Of a stretch of DNA of 64,000 nucleotides, positions 26,403-36,376 are shown piece after piece. The notes below the pieces were generated by a model that was not told the origin of the DNA, searched no databases, and saw nothing but the letters and a program-made list of their open reading frames with translations. Both the position numbers and the translations under genes were made by a program. The DNA lies in NCBI RefSeq assembly GCF_902459685.1, contig NZ_CABPSF010000002.1, forward strand, positions 186,001 through 250,000. Reading direction: 5' to 3'. Position 1 is the stretch's first letter, and each line of letters opens with the position of its first letter. The DNA is from Pandoraea iniqua. GTDB taxonomy: Bacteria; Pseudomonadota; Gammaproteobacteria; Burkholderiales; Burkholderiaceae.

Positions 26403-27914
26403 ATGGACTTTAGCACAAAAGCCTTCGATTCGACCAAGACCGGCCTGGCCGATCTCGCCAATGCGAAGACGGAATGCCTGGTGGTCGGCGTATTCGAGCA
26501 ACAGCCGCTCGCGGGCCTCGCCAAGGCGCTCGACGCCGCCAGCAAGGGCCTGCTCGCCCGCATGGTCAAGCGTGGCGAACTCGACGGCAAGCTCGGCAGC
26601 ACCCTGATGCTGCACGAAGTCGCAGGCTGGAGCCCCGCACGCGTGCTCTTCGTCGGCCTGGGCCGCGAAGACCAGCTCTCGCAAAAGGGTTTCAACGATG
26701 CCACGCGCGCCGCCGTGCGTGCCGTGCTGGCCTCGCGCGCTGCCGACGCCCTGTGGACGCTGCCGCAAGCCAAGGTGGCCAAGCAGGACGCCGCGTGGGC
26801 CGTGCGCACCTCGGTGCTCGCGCTGCGCGACGCCACCTACCGCTTCACCCAGATGAAGAGCAAGGTCGAGCCGGCCAACTTGGCGCTGCGCAAGATCGTG
26901 TTCGCCGTCGCCCCGGAAGACCTGAAGGCCGCCAAGCTGGCTGCCAAGCGCGGCGAGGCCATTGCCAACGGCATGTCGCTCACGAAGGATCTCGGCAACC
27001 TGCCGGGCAACGTGTGCACGCCGACGTATCTGGCCGACACGGCCCGTAAGCTGGCCCGCGAGTTCAAGCTCAAAGCAGAGATCCTCGGGCCGAAGCAGAT
27101 CGAAGCGCTCAAGATGGGGTCGTTCCTGTCGGTGTCGCGCGGTTCGGTCCAGCCGCCCCAGTTCATCGTGCTCAAGTATGAAGGCGGCCCTGCCAAGCAG
27201 GCCCCGATTGTGCTGGTGGGCAAGGGCGTGACCTTCGACTCGGGCGGCATCTCGCTCAAGCCGGGCGAGGGTATGGACGAGATGAAATACGACATGTGCG
27301 GCGCGGGTTCGGTGCTCGGCACGATTCGTGCGGTTGCCGAGATGGGCCTCAAGCTCAACGTGATCGCGGTGGTGCCGGCCACGGAAAACATGCCGGGCGC
27401 GCAAGCGACCAAGCCGGGCGATGTGGTGACCAGCATGTCGGGCCAGACCATCGAGGTGCTCAATACCGACGCGGAAGGCCGTCTGATCCTGTGCGACGCG
27501 CTCACCTATGCCGAACGCTTCAAGCCGGCTGCCGTGATCGACGTGGCAACTCTGACGGGCGCTTGCATCATCGCGCTGGGCCATGTGAATTCGGGCCTGT
27601 TCTCGAAGAGCGATGCGCTCGCCGACGAACTCGTGGCTGCCGGCCGTACGACGGGCGACACCGCCTGGCGTCTGCCGGTCGAAGACGAGTATCAGGAGCA
27701 ACTGAAGTCGAACTTCGCCGATATGGCGAACATCGGCGGGCGTCCGGCGGGTAGCGTCACTGCCGCCTGTTTCCTGGCACGCTTCACCGAAAAGTACGAG
27801 TGGGCGCACTTGGATATCGCCGGTACGGCATGGAAGAGCGGCGCGGCTAAGGGCGCGACCGGTCGTCCGGTGCCGTTGCTCACGCAGTTCCTGATCGATC
27901 GCGAGGCCCGGTGA
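26403..27914 (+). CDS. pepA: Leucyl aminopeptidase (M17 family)
   Basis: A 503-residue cytosolic zinc/manganese aminopeptidase that removes N-terminal residues from peptides; PepA proteins also bind DNA at Xer recombination sites and at carAB in E. coli. The M17 signature [14 protein letters not shown] is present, along with [19 protein letters not shown] (metal-binding Lys and Asp) and a second Asp-Glu pair. ATG 26403 has GAGGAA within nine bases, so it is preferred over upstream codons. It is the first gene of the pepA-holC-DUF2486 operon. Confidence 0.96.
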   Translation: MDFSTKAFDSTKTGLADLANAKTECLVVGVFEQQPLAGLAKALDAASKGLLARMVKRGELDGKLGSTLMLHEVAGWSPARVLFVGLGREDQLSQKGFNDATRAAVRAVLASRAADALWTLPQAKVAKQDAAWAVRTSVLALRDATYRFTQMKSKVEPANLALRKIVFAVAPEDLKAAKLAAKRGEAIANGMSLTKDLGNLPGNVCTPTYLADTARKLAREFKLKAEILGPKQIEALKMGSFLSVSRGSVQPPQFIVLKYEGGPAKQAPIVLVGKGVTFDSGGISLKPGEGMDEMKYDMCGAGSVLGTIRAVAEMGLKLNVIAVVPATENMPGAQATKPGDVVTSMSGQTIEVLNTDAEGRLILCDALTYAERFKPAAVIDVATLTGACIIALGHVNSGLFSKSDALADELVAAGRTTGDTAWRLPVEDEYQEQLKSNFADMANIGGRPAGSVTAACFLARFTEKYEWAHLDIAGTAWKSGAAKGATGRPVPLLTQFLIDREAR

Positions 27915-28327
27915 CCCGCGTCGATTTTCATACCCACGTCGCGAACCGGCTCGATTACGCGTGCCGGTTCGCGCGCAAGGTCTATCTGGCTGGGCAGACG
28001 CTCGTGGTCGTCGGTGAACCCGACGTGCTGCGGGCGTTCGATCAGGCGTTGTGGACGTTTTCGCCGCTGGAGTTTGTCCCGCACTGCTTTACGCGTGACG
28101 ATGAAGCGGCGAAGACGCCCGTCGTGCTAGCCGGGCCGGACGAAGAGGCGCAGCACCATCAGGTGCTGCTCAATCTGGCTAACAGCGTGCCGACGCACTT
28201 CGCGCGCTTCGAACGGGTGGTGGAAATCATCGGCGATGCGCCCGAGGATCTGGCCGGCGCCCGCGAGCGTTACCGCTTCTACCGCGATCGCGGCTACACC
28301 CTGAACAACTACGACCAACGAGGCTGA
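27911..28327 (+). CDS. holC: DNA polymerase III chi subunit
   Basis: A 138-residue HolC protein, which joins the clamp-loader psi subunit to single-strand-binding protein. It opens [20 protein letters not shown] and has the family's [13 protein letters not shown] and TPVVL segments, ending in [15 protein letters not shown]. It starts at GTG 27911, which overlaps the pepA stop (GTGA). The pepA-holC pairing is widely conserved in proteobacteria. Confidence 0.92.
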   Translation: MTRVDFHTHVANRLDYACRFARKVYLAGQTLVVVGEPDVLRAFDQALWTFSPLEFVPHCFTRDDEAAKTPVVLAGPDEEAQHHQVLLNLANSVPTHFARFERVVEIIGDAPEDLAGARERYRFYRDRGYTLNNYDQRG

Positions 28328-28329
28328 CC

Positions 28330-28689
28330 GTGACGAACGAGCCCGAGCGCAACGACCCCGGCATTCCCACGCTGACCGAAGTGCTTGCGCCCGGTGAGTC
28401 TGCGCCTGCGAGCGTCGCGCAAGGCGCTGCGGCTCCGGTGCAGGAGGGCGTGCCGGCAGATGTGGCGGTGTTTGCCGAGCGGGTGAGCGCGCGGCTCACG
28501 CTGCAACTGGCCGATGAGATCACGACGATGGTGGAGCGGCGTTGTCATGACGCGTTGATCGATCAGACGTCCTGGCTGGTGCAACTCATCGGTAAGCAGG
28601 TGGCGGATGCCTTGCAGGCACAACTGCCGGATCGCATCCGGCAGGCCGTCATCGAGGAAGTGGCGAAGCAGGCCCGCTCGCAGGGCTGA
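28330..28689 (+). CDS. DUF2486-family protein
   Basis: A 119-residue protein of the Burkholderiales-specific DUF2486 family, function unknown. The start DPGIPTLTEVLAPGE (about residues 9-23) is the recognisable motif; the C-terminal half is a long charged amphipathic helix (QLADEITTMVERRCHDAL, then IGKQVADALQAQLPDRIRQA) that looks suited to coiled-coil pairing. The start is GTG 28330, two bases after the holC stop, so it is the third gene of the pepA operon. No signal peptide or membrane segment. Confidence 0.75.
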   Translation: MTNEPERNDPGIPTLTEVLAPGESAPASVAQGAAAPVQEGVPADVAVFAERVSARLTLQLADEITTMVERRCHDALIDQTSWLVQLIGKQVADALQAQLPDRIRQAVIEEVAKQARSQG

Positions 28690-28751
28690 GTGGGGGTAGG
28701 GGCGGCCGGCTAGCCGTGCCGCCGCGCTGCTTCAGGCCCCGTTGCCCGCGC

Positions 28752-29111
28752 TCAGCGGATGAAGCCCAGAATCCAGTAGGCAAGCCGCTCGGCTTCACCC
28801 GGTGCCAGTTGCGGACTGGCGGGCATCGGAATATTGCCCCACGTACCGCGACTCCCTTCCGAAATCGATTGGGTAAGCTTTTCCGCCGCGCCGTTCTGTC
28901 CGGCGTAGCGCTTGGCAATGTCGCGAAAGGCCGGCGCCAGTAGCATGCGGTCGACCGCATGGCATGTCATGCAATTGCGCTCGCGCGCGAGCTTCAGCAT
29001 GGCCTGATCGGTCGCCGACGTCTGGGCGGCCGCACTCGGCGGCACCAGCGCGATCAGCGTCATCAGCAGGCCTGCAACCACTACGGCGATTTTGTCGCCT
29101 GAATCCTTCAT
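28752..29111 (-). CDS. Periplasmic class I c-type cytochrome
   Basis: A 119-residue cytochrome c of the c551/c552 size. A Sec signal peptide covers residues 1-29 (VVAGLLMTLIALVPPSAAAQ). Heme is bound by CMTCH near residues 47-51, and the axial Met is in NIPMPASPQLAPGEA. It probably carries single electrons to a terminal oxidase or peroxidase, or from a dehydrogenase. GGGGAG lies six bases before the ATG at 29111. It is convergent with the DUF2486 gene and stands alone. Confidence 0.92.
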   Translation of the reverse strand: MKDSGDKIAVVVAGLLMTLIALVPPSAAAQTSATDQAMLKLARERNCMTCHAVDRMLLAPAFRDIAKRYAGQNGAAEKLTQSISEGSRGTWGNIPMPASPQLAPGEAERLAYWILGFIR

Positions 29112-29240
29112 GTGATACTCCCCGATCGTTGACGGATCGCGATGCGAGGCTGCGTGATAGTGATGTGAAGCTGTGGCGCAGGGCGCATCGACGCGCCATT
29201 ATACGGCCGCCGCCGACGCCTTCTGTGCACGCAACGGCCC

Positions 29241-29280
29241 AATGAAAACGGCACGTCTGCCGGGGAGGCCAAACGTGCCG
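29241..29280 (-). terminator. Terminator-like hairpin after ilvD (557-aa form)
   Basis: CGGCACGT (29249-29256) pairs with ACGTGCCG (29273-29280) over a 16-base loop; on the minus strand TTTTCATT follows. It lies about 68 bases beyond the ilvD stop. Confidence 0.5.
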
Positions 29281-29347
29281 CAACTCACTGCACCGATGCC
29301 GCTGCGCGAAAGTCGTCGTCATGACCTTCGCGCAAAACCGGCATGCG

Positions 29348-31021
29348 TCAGCCGGTCACCGCGCCCTTGTTGGCAGGCTGTGCCAGCGCGGCATACTTCG
29401 CCATCACGCCACGCGTGTAGCGAGGCGCAGGGGCCTTCCATGCAGCGCGGCGTTTGGCGAGTTCGTCGTCGGGCACGTTCAGTTGCAGCACCAGTTTGTG
29501 CGCATCGATGGTGATCGAGTCGCCTTCCTGCACCAGTGCGATGGTGCCGCCCACGAACGCTTCCGGGGCCACGTGGCCGACCACCATGCCCCACGTGCCA
29601 CCCGAGAACCGCCCGTCGGTGATGAAGCCGACCGACTCGCCGAGGCCCTTACCGATGATCGCCGAGGTCGGCGCCAGCATTTCCGGCATGCCCGGCCCGC
29701 CCTTGGGGCCGAGGTAGCGCAGCACCAGCACGTCGCCAGCCTTGATCTTGTCGGCAAGAATCGCGTCCATCGCGCTTTGCTCGTCGTCGAACACGCGTGC
29801 CGGTCCGGTGATGACCGGATTCTTCAGGCCGGTGATCTTGGCGACGGCGCCGTCTTCGGCAAGGTTGCCCTTGAGGATCGCCAGATGGCCTTCCTTATAG
29901 AGCGCCTTGTCGATCGGGTAGATCACATGTTGATCGGCGCGCGGCACCGACGGCACGTCCTTCAGTTCTTCCGCAATGGTGCGGCCGGTGATGGTCAGGC
30001 AGTCGCCATGCAGCAGGCCCGCGTCGAGCAGCAGCTTCAGCACTTGCGGAATCCCCCCGGCCTTGTGCAGATCGGTCGCCACATACTTGCCCGACGGCTT
30101 CAGGTCGCAAATGACCGGCACGCGGGCGCGCACGCGCTCGAAATCTTCAATCGACCATTCGACTTCGGCGGCGTGCGCAATCGCCAGATAGTGCAGCACG
30201 GCATTGGTCGAGCCACCGGTCGCCATGATCAGTGCGACGGCGTTTTCGATGGACTTGCGCGTGATGATGTCGCGCGGCTTGATGTCTTTCTTCACTGCCT
30301 CGATCAGCACGCGCGCCGATTCGGCCGCCGAGTCGACTTTTTCCTGATCGGGGTTGGCCATCGTCGACGAGTACAGCAGCGACATGCCGAGGGCTTCGAA
30401 CGACGAGCTCATCGTGTTGGCCGTGTACATGCCGCCGCACGAGCCGGTCGACGGACACGCGTTCTTCTCGATGCCTTTGAAGTCGGTCTCCGTCATGCGC
30501 CCGGCGGTGAACTCGCCCACGGCCTCGAACGACGAGACGATGGTCAGGTCTTTGCCCTTCCAGTTGCCCGGCTTGATCGTGCCGCCATAGACGTAGATGC
30601 CCGGCACGTTGATGCGGGCCAGCGCGATCATGCCGCCCGGCATGTTCTTGTCGCAGCCGCCGATGGCAACCACGCCGTCCATCCACTGACCCTGCACAGC
30701 CGTCTCGATACAGTCGGCGATGACTTCGCGCGAGACGAGCGAGTATTTCATGCCTTCGGTGCCCATCGACATGCCGTCGGAGATGGTCGGCGTGCCGAAG
30801 GTCTGCGGGTTGGCCTGATGCGTTCTGATCGCTTCGACGGCGGCGTCGGTGAGGCGTTGCAGGCCGGCGTTGCAAGGCGTGATCGTCGAGTGGCCGTTGG
30901 CCACACCGATCATCGGATTGTCGAAGTCTTCTTCCTTATAGCCCAGCGCGTAATACATTGAGCGGTTGGGCGAGCGGGCCACGCCTTGCGTGACGTTGCG
31001 CGAACGACGGTTGAATGCCAT
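29348..31021 (-). CDS. ilvD: Dihydroxy-acid dehydratase, 557-residue form
   Basis: An Fe-S dehydratase of the IlvD/Edd family, the third step of valine, leucine and isoleucine synthesis (dihydroxy-acid to 2-oxo-acid). It opens [20 protein letters not shown], the start usual for the main Burkholderiales enzyme. Cluster-ligand motifs are present: GGCDKNMPG near residue 120 and [18 protein letters not shown] near 193. GAGGAG precedes the ATG at 31021. A second, different IlvD lies upstream on the same strand, separated by its own terminator. Sugar-acid dehydratases share this fold, but the sequence fits IlvD well. Confidence 0.93.
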   Translation of the reverse strand: MAFNRRSRNVTQGVARSPNRSMYYALGYKEEDFDNPMIGVANGHSTITPCNAGLQRLTDAAVEAIRTHQANPQTFGTPTISDGMSMGTEGMKYSLVSREVIADCIETAVQGQWMDGVVAIGGCDKNMPGGMIALARINVPGIYVYGGTIKPGNWKGKDLTIVSSFEAVGEFTAGRMTETDFKGIEKNACPSTGSCGGMYTANTMSSSFEALGMSLLYSSTMANPDQEKVDSAAESARVLIEAVKKDIKPRDIITRKSIENAVALIMATGGSTNAVLHYLAIAHAAEVEWSIEDFERVRARVPVICDLKPSGKYVATDLHKAGGIPQVLKLLLDAGLLHGDCLTITGRTIAEELKDVPSVPRADQHVIYPIDKALYKEGHLAILKGNLAEDGAVAKITGLKNPVITGPARVFDDEQSAMDAILADKIKAGDVLVLRYLGPKGGPGMPEMLAPTSAIIGKGLGESVGFITDGRFSGGTWGMVVGHVAPEAFVGGTIALVQEGDSITIDAHKLVLQLNVPDDELAKRRAAWKAPAPRYTRGVMAKYAALAQPANKGAVTG

Positions 31022-31094
31022 GACTGTCTCCTCTGTCCTGTGGGGATGCGCCGCTTTCGTTACGCAGACACATGCGTTGTTGTATCACACGTCG

Positions 31095-31131
31095 AATACA
31101 AAAACGGCGCGCTCCAAATGGGGCGCGCCGT
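31095..31131 (-). terminator. Terminator between the two ilvD genes
   Basis: ACGGCGCGCTCC (31104-31115) pairs with GGGGCGCGCCGT (31120-31131) with one G-U pair; on the minus strand it is followed by a T-rich run. It ends the upstream ilvD transcript before the next one begins. Confidence 0.8.
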
Positions 31132-31160
31132 GTGGCTTACGTCAGGTTGCCAGTGCGAAA

Positions 31161-33038
31161 TCAGCCACGTTTGGCCAACTTCAGTTGCGACAGGTCGCGC
31201 ACGGCGCCGCGATCGGCCGACGTCGCCAGCGCTGCATACGCTTGCAGGGCCTGCGACACCACGCGCTCACGGCCAACCGGCTGCCATGCGTCGTCGCCAC
31301 GGGCTTCCATGGCGGCACGGCGGCGCGCCAGTTCTTCGTCGGAGACGGCCAGATGCATCTTGCGCTGCGTGATGTCGATCTCGATCACGTCGCCGTCTTC
31401 CACCAGACCGATGGTGCCGCCTTCGGCCGCTTCCGGCGAGGCGTGACCGATCACGAGGCCGGACGAACCACCCGAGAAACGGCCATCGGTGAACAGCGCG
31501 CAGGTCTTGCCCAGCCCCTTCGACTTCAGGTACGACGTCGGGTACAGCATTTCCTGCATGCCCGGGCCGCCCTTCGGGCCTTCGTAGCGGATCACGACCA
31601 CGTCGCCCGCTTGCACCTTGTCGCCGAGAATGGCTTCGACGGCGTCGTCCTGGCTTTCATACACACGGGCACGGCCGGTGAAGACCCATTGCGATTCGTC
31701 CACGCCGGCCGTCTTCACGATGCAGCCCTTTTCGGCGAGGTTGCCGTACAGCACGGCCAGACCGCCATCCTTGGTGTAGGCGTGTTCCAGATCGCGGATG
31801 CAACCGGTTTCGCGGTTCACGTCGAGGCTCGCATACGTCGACGACTGGCTGAACGCCACGGTCGTCGGCACGCCACCCGGGGCGGCGCTGTAGAACGTTT
31901 GCGCCTTGTCGTTCACCTTCTCGGCGCTGGCAGCCACGTCCCAGTTGGCGATGGCGTTGCCGAGCGTGCCGCTGTGCACGTTGCCGCACGAGGTGTCGAG
32001 CAGGTTGGCGCGCGCCAGTTCACCCAGAATGCCGATGATGCCGCCGGCACGGTGCACGTCTTCGATGTGGTACTTGTCGGTCGCCGGGGCGGCCTTGCAC
32101 AGGCACGGCACGTTGCGCGAGATGCGGTCGATGTCGGCCATCTTGAAGTCGACACCGGCTTCCTGTGCGGCGGCCAGCAAGTGCAGCACGGTGTTGGTCG
32201 AGCCGCCCATGGCGACGTCGAGCGTCATGGCGTTTTCGAACGCAGCCTTGGTGGCGATATTGCGCGGCAGCACCGAGGCGTCTTCTTCCTGATAGTAGCG
32301 GCGGCACAGATCGACCACGAGGCGGCCGGCTTGCTCGAACAGCCCGCGACGCCAGGCGTGCGTGGCGACGATGGTGCCGTTGCCCGGCAGCGCGAGGCCA
32401 ATGGCTTCGGTCAGGCAGTTCATCGAGTTAGCAGTGAACATGCCCGAGCAGGAGCCGCACGTCGGGCAGGCGCTGCGCTCGACTTCGGCCACTTCCGCGT
32501 CGCTGATCTTCGGATCGGCGGCCTTGATCATGGCGTCGATCAGGTCGATCTTGGCGATCACCTGACCGTCGCCCGACTTGACCTTACCGGCTTCCATCGG
32601 GCCGCCCGAGACGAACACGACGGGGATGTTCAGGCGCATGGCGGCCATGAGCATGCCCGGGGTGATCTTGTCGCAGTTCGAGATGCAGACCATGGCGTCG
32701 GCGCAGTGCGCGTTGACCATGTATTCCACCGAGTCGGCGATCAGTTCGCGCGACGGCAGCGAATAGAGCATGCCGCCGTGACCCATGGCGATGCCGTCGT
32801 CGACGGCAATGGTGTTGAATTCCTTGGCGACGCCCCCGGCAGCCTCGATTTCCTTGGCGACGACGGCGCCCAGATCGCGCAGGTGCACGTGGCCCGGCAC
32901 GAACTGCGTGAAGGAATTCACCACGGCGATGATCGGCTTGCCGAAGTCTTCGTCGGTCATGCCGGTGGCGCGCCACAGCGCGCGGGCACCGGCCATGTTG
33001 CGGCCGTGGGTGGAGGTGCGGGAACGGTAGTGAGGCAT
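31161..33038 (-). CDS. ilvD: Dihydroxy-acid dehydratase, E. coli-like long form
   Basis: A 625-residue IlvD of the E. coli type (616 residues there). It begins [20 protein letters not shown] and has [17 protein letters not shown] near residue 120 and [19 protein letters not shown] near 195, the [Fe-S] ligand motifs. It carries the extra region of the long subfamily and differs clearly from the 557-residue enzyme downstream. ATG 33038 is the conserved start. It is divergent from a LysR regulator at 33217 with a palindrome in between, so its expression may respond to that regulator. Both enzymes may serve branched-chain amino acid synthesis, or one may serve another hydroxy-acid. Confidence 0.92.
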   Translation of the reverse strand: MPHYRSRTSTHGRNMAGARALWRATGMTDEDFGKPIIAVVNSFTQFVPGHVHLRDLGAVVAKEIEAAGGVAKEFNTIAVDDGIAMGHGGMLYSLPSRELIADSVEYMVNAHCADAMVCISNCDKITPGMLMAAMRLNIPVVFVSGGPMEAGKVKSGDGQVIAKIDLIDAMIKAADPKISDAEVAEVERSACPTCGSCSGMFTANSMNCLTEAIGLALPGNGTIVATHAWRRGLFEQAGRLVVDLCRRYYQEEDASVLPRNIATKAAFENAMTLDVAMGGSTNTVLHLLAAAQEAGVDFKMADIDRISRNVPCLCKAAPATDKYHIEDVHRAGGIIGILGELARANLLDTSCGNVHSGTLGNAIANWDVAASAEKVNDKAQTFYSAAPGGVPTTVAFSQSSTYASLDVNRETGCIRDLEHAYTKDGGLAVLYGNLAEKGCIVKTAGVDESQWVFTGRARVYESQDDAVEAILGDKVQAGDVVVIRYEGPKGGPGMQEMLYPTSYLKSKGLGKTCALFTDGRFSGGSSGLVIGHASPEAAEGGTIGLVEDGDVIEIDITQRKMHLAVSDEELARRRAAMEARGDDAWQPVGRERVVSQALQAYAALATSADRGAVRDLSQLKLAKRG

Positions 33039-33175
33039 GGTCGTCTCGTGAAACGCAGTGTTTGTGGGTAAAGAATGGTCAGGCGAGTCGTCCGGCTTTT
33101 GGGCAGCCACGCATCCAAGCGGGCTTTGGCCAGACTGAATTGGACGTTAAGATTCGTCTTTCCTTCAATGCTTGT

Positions 33176-33190
33176 CAAATATATTATTTG
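33176..33190. promoter_or_regulatory. Candidate LysR operator
   Basis: The palindrome CAAATATATTATTTG (CAAAT-N5-ATTTG) lies 27 bp before the LysR start and about 140 bp before the divergent ilvD. Its size and AT-rich core fit a LysR T-N11-A type site. Confidence 0.5.
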
Positions 33191-33216
33191 ACTCGGATTA
33201 GGTCGGAAAACATATC

Positions 33217-34188
33217 ATGGATCTGCGTCAATTTCGGTATTTCGTGGCGGTGGCCGAAGAGCGTCATTTCGGCCGGGCCGCGCAGCGTCTGGCGATGACC
33301 CAGCCGCCGCTCTCCCAGCAGATTCGGGCGCTGGAGGCGTCGCTCGGCGCCCCGCTGTTCGTGAGAACGAACCGCTCGGTGGAGCTCACGGCGGTCGGGC
33401 GGCAGTTGCTGCCCGAGGTGCGGCGGATTCTCGCCGATGCCGAGGCGCTGCCTGCGCTGGCGCAGGGGCTGGCGCACGGCGAGGTCGGCACGCTATCGCT
33501 TGGGTTCGTGTCGACGGCGGACTACGGCATCCTGCCGCCGCTGCTGCGAGAGTTCGGCGAGCGCTATCCGCGCGTGCGCCTGCAATTGCTGGAGGCGACG
33601 AGCGACGTGCAGGTCGAGGCGCTCATGGACGGCCGGATCGACGCGGGCCTCTTCATCCCGCCCGTGCCCGCGCGTTTCGCGAACGAGCTCTCGTATCTGC
33701 CGATCATGCGCGAGCCGCTGATGCTGGCGTTGCCGGCGGGGCGGGGGGGGCGGCGGGGTGGGGCGAAGCAGTCGAAGAAGTCGAGCGATCCGGACGAAGC
33801 GAACGAAGCGAACGAGCCGGTCAGCCTGACGGACTTTGCCGACGAGCCGCTGGTGATCTTCCCGCGCCGTGTGGCCCCGGCGTTCTACGACATCATCATG
33901 GGATGCTACGGGGCACTGGGGCTGACGCCGCGTGTGGGGCAGGAGGCGATTCAGATGCAGACCATCGTGAGTCTCGTTTCGGCGGGCATGGGCGTGGCGC
34001 TGGTACCGCAGTCGTTGTGTCATCTGCGTCGCACGGGCGTCGAGTATCGTGCGCTGCGTGAGACCAGTGCGCTGATCGAGACCGGGCTGCTCTGGCGCAC
34101 GGCGGAGGTAACGCCCGTGCTCGAAGGCTTTCTCGAAACGGCACGCGGTGTGGCACAAACACCGCCCGGTGCCACGCTGGTGGACTAG
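33217..34188 (+). CDS. LysR-family transcriptional regulator
   Basis: A 323-residue LysR protein. The N-terminal winged HTH is MDLRQFRYFVAVAEERHFGR then AAQRLAMTQPPLSQQI; the effector domain starts near residue 92 (GTLSLGFVSTADYGILP). A low-complexity, charged insertion (Gly/Arg/Lys/Ser/Glu-rich, about residues 172-198) splits the effector domain at a position where relatives have a short loop; it contains a run of eight Gs at 33743-33750. It is divergent from the long ilvD and probably controls it. ATG 33217 follows an AT-rich promoter. The effector is unknown. Confidence 0.9.
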   Translation: MDLRQFRYFVAVAEERHFGRAAQRLAMTQPPLSQQIRALEASLGAPLFVRTNRSVELTAVGRQLLPEVRRILADAEALPALAQGLAHGEVGTLSLGFVSTADYGILPPLLREFGERYPRVRLQLLEATSDVQVEALMDGRIDAGLFIPPVPARFANELSYLPIMREPLMLALPAGRGGRRGGAKQSKKSSDPDEANEANEPVSLTDFADEPLVIFPRRVAPAFYDIIMGCYGALGLTPRVGQEAIQMQTIVSLVSAGMGVALVPQSLCHLRRTGVEYRALRETSALIETGLLWRTAEVTPVLEGFLETARGVAQTPPGATLVD

Positions 34189-34367
34189 GGCCGATTCCCC
34201 CTATTCCCCCCTGTTTTCCCTATGGCTCGTGGTATTGTGCAGGCCATCCGACGGCACGCCGGAATCTGTGTGTCATGACGCGGCGGCACCGCTTTTTTGT
34301 GAATGGCGGCGCGCGAGTTCACGGAAATTTTCGGAACTTTTGTTCACGAATCCCTATCTTCTGATCC

Positions 34368-35261
34368 ATGCTGATTCATCCTCAATTCGACCCGGTCGCG
34401 ATTCACCTCGGCCCGCTCGCCATCCGCTGGTACGGCCTGATGTATCTGGTCGGCTTCATTCTCTTCCTGCTGGTCGGACGCTTGCGCGTGCGTCAGCCGT
34501 CAATTGCCGCGCAAGGCTGGAAGGCGCAGGATCTCGACGACATGCTGTTCTACGGCGTGATCGGCGTGATTCTCGGCGGACGGCTGGGCTATGTGATTTT
34601 CTACAAGCTGTCGTTCTATCTGGCAAACCCGCTCGACATCTTCAAGGTGTGGGAAGGCGGCATGTCCTTCCACGGTGGCTTCCTTGGCGTGCTGGTGGCG
34701 ATGTGGCTGTTCACGCGCCGCCGGGGTCATTCGCTGCTCGAAGGCACAGATCTGATCGCGCCGATGATTCCGCTGGGGCTGGCGGCAGGGCGTCTGGGCA
34801 ACTTCATCAACGGTGAGCTGTGGGGCCGGGTGACGAGCCCCGATTCGCGCTGGGCGATGCTGTTCCCGCAAGCGGCGGCGGAAGACGCGCAATGGGCGAT
34901 GTCGCATCCGCAGGCCATGGCCGATAGCGCGATGCAGATGGTGTTTGCGCAGTTCCATGGGCTGCCGCGCTACCCGTCGCAGTTGTTCGAGGTCGCGCTT
35001 GAGGGCGTGGCGCTGTTCCTGCTGCTGTGGTTCTTTGCACGCAAGGCGCGTCCGGTAGGCGCGGTCTCCGGCATGTTCCTCGTGGGCTACGGGCTGTTCC
35101 GCTTCCTCGCCGAATTCACACGTGAACCGGATTCGTTCCTCGGCCTGCTGTCGTTCGGCCTGTCGATGGGCCAATGGCTCTCGCTGCCGATGATCGTCGC
35201 GGGCGTGATCATGCTGGTGTGGGCGCATCGGCGCGCAACGCCGTCGGTCGCGTCACGCTAG
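34368..35261 (+). CDS. lgt: Prolipoprotein diacylglyceryl transferase
   Basis: A 297-residue inner-membrane enzyme that adds diacylglycerol from phosphatidylglycerol to the lipobox cysteine of prolipoproteins, the first step of lipoprotein maturation. It starts [20 protein letters not shown]; the Lgt signature [14 protein letters not shown] lies at about residues 140-153 and the essential HGGFLG motif near 103. Seven hydrophobic helices fit the known fold. It ends at a strong bidirectional terminator at 35306. Confidence 0.96.
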   Translation: MLIHPQFDPVAIHLGPLAIRWYGLMYLVGFILFLLVGRLRVRQPSIAAQGWKAQDLDDMLFYGVIGVILGGRLGYVIFYKLSFYLANPLDIFKVWEGGMSFHGGFLGVLVAMWLFTRRRGHSLLEGTDLIAPMIPLGLAAGRLGNFINGELWGRVTSPDSRWAMLFPQAAAEDAQWAMSHPQAMADSAMQMVFAQFHGLPRYPSQLFEVALEGVALFLLLWFFARKARPVGAVSGMFLVGYGLFRFLAEFTREPDSFLGLLSFGLSMGQWLSLPMIVAGVIMLVWAHRRATPSVASR

Positions 35262-35305
35262 ATCAGCTAAACCGCGCGGTCGATTGACCGCCTGCGCAAA
35301 ATCAA

Positions 35306-35343
35306 ACGGGCTGCCGGTTTTTTCTCCGGCAGCCCGTTTTTTT
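35306..35343. terminator. Bidirectional terminator, lgt / GntR
   Basis: A perfect 12-bp stem (ACGGGCTGCCGG at 35306-35317 with its complement at 35326-35337) is flanked by Ts on the plus strand and by TTTGATTTT on the minus strand, so it can serve both convergent genes. Confidence 0.9.
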
Positions 35344-35369
35344 ATATCCCTACGCCGCGTTATCCCGCC

Positions 35370-36041
35370 TTATCCCGCCTTGCGCTCCAGTGCCCGCAGC
35401 GACGCCATCAAATCGCCGAAGCGCTCGCCTTGCACGGTGACGTGGCCGCGCAAGCCTTCGGCGGCGGCGTCGGCATCGCCGGCTTCGATCGCGCGGAAGA
35501 CGGCGTCGTGTTCGGCAAACGAGTGTCCGAGCCGGTCGCGAACACGCAACTGCATGCGGCGGTAGACGCGCAGCCGTTGATGCAACTGCAACGCCGTTTC
35601 GTGAAGATAGGCGTTGTGGCTCGCCGCGTAGATCTGCGCGTGAAAGCTGGCGTTGATGGTGTAGTACCGGTCGAGGTCGCGCGCCTCGGCCGCTGCCTGA
35701 CTCGCCAGATGGGTGGCGCGCAACTCGGCCAGCTCCGCGTCGGTGATCCGGCGCGCGGCGAGCCGGCCGCACATCGATTCGAGCTCCGCCATCACTTCGA
35801 ACATTTCGCAAAGCCGCTTCGGATCGACTTCGGCGACTACGGCCCCCCGCCTCGGGCGCATCTCCACCACGCCCGACATGCCCAATTGAATCAACGCCTC
35901 GCGCAGCGGCGTGCGCGACACGCCGAACGTGGCGGACAACTCGGCTTCGTCCAGCCGCATACCCGGCGGGTACTCGCCCAGCGCAATCTTTTCTTCGATG
36001 GCCTGGCGCAGCGCTTCCGATCGTTTCGGTTTTACCGTCAT
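35370..36041 (-). CDS. GntR/FadR-type repressor of the malonate operon (MatR-like)
   Basis: A 223-residue FadR-subfamily GntR regulator. The winged HTH includes YPPGMRLDEAELSATFGVSR then TPLREALIQL; the all-helical FCD sensor follows from about residue 85 (MFEVMAELESMCGRLAARRI), with three His expected for metal and ligand binding. It is divergent from a dctPQM-matA-matB operon, and a site TTGTATACAC overlaps that operon's -35. The rhizobial malonate repressor MatR is a GntR protein bound to a similar GTATAC-centred site, so a malonate-responsive repressor is the natural reading. Confidence 0.85.
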   Translation of the reverse strand: MTVKPKRSEALRQAIEEKIALGEYPPGMRLDEAELSATFGVSRTPLREALIQLGMSGVVEMRPRRGAVVAEVDPKRLCEMFEVMAELESMCGRLAARRITDAELAELRATHLASQAAAEARDLDRYYTINASFHAQIYAASHNAYLHETALQLHQRLRVYRRMQLRVRDRLGHSFAEHDAVFRAIEAGDADAAAEGLRGHVTVQGERFGDLMASLRALERKAG

Positions 36042-36376
36042 GACGCTCTCACCAGGACGTAAATCGATCCGGTCGCCCGGGTCGTGGATGGGGGAATTGC
36101 GATCAAGGTAACGCGGTGCGCGTTGCCTGAAGATCGGGGTTAACGCCGAAAGTGTATTTTTTACGCGGTCAATTTGTATACACCGTGACGGAATAACTAT
36201 ACGATTTCAACTCGAGTGCGGCAACCACTGCGCTCGAAATATCAAAAAACAAAGCAAGTCATCCGTACATGCAGTGCCGGTTGGGCCGGTGGTGCACCCG
36301 GGGCGATCTTCGGCCCGGGCGACGTCAGACACCGTGCTTCGCCGGTTCATCACTGACAGAAGTGACAGGAGACGCC
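36042..36376. promoter_or_regulatory. Malonate operon control region
   Basis: A 335-bp intergenic region between the repressor and dctP. It holds one clear promoter/operator at 36174-36203. The rest is a leader of about 170 bases in which I see no hairpin or other convincing feature. Confidence 0.5.
36174..36203 (+). promoter_or_regulatory. Promoter with overlapping MatR-type operator
   Basis: TTGTAT (36174-36179) and TATACG (36198-36203) are 18 bases apart. The -35 is part of the palindrome-centred site TTGTATACAC (36174-36183, core GTATAC), the type bound by FadR-family GntR repressors, so a bound repressor would block RNA polymerase. Confidence 0.65.

Noticed and set aside
29321-30961. 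546-residue plus-strand open frame opposite the 557-residue ilvD
   Set aside because: Same reason: antisense of a conserved enzyme with no ribosome site or motif.
29348-33038. Recent tandem duplication of ilvD
   Set aside because: The N-terminal sequences, lengths and cluster motif contexts differ too much; they are different subfamilies.
30966-33071. 701-residue plus-strand open frame opposite the long ilvD
   Set aside because: Antisense shadow of a clear IlvD gene; composition is His/Arg/Val-rich without motifs.
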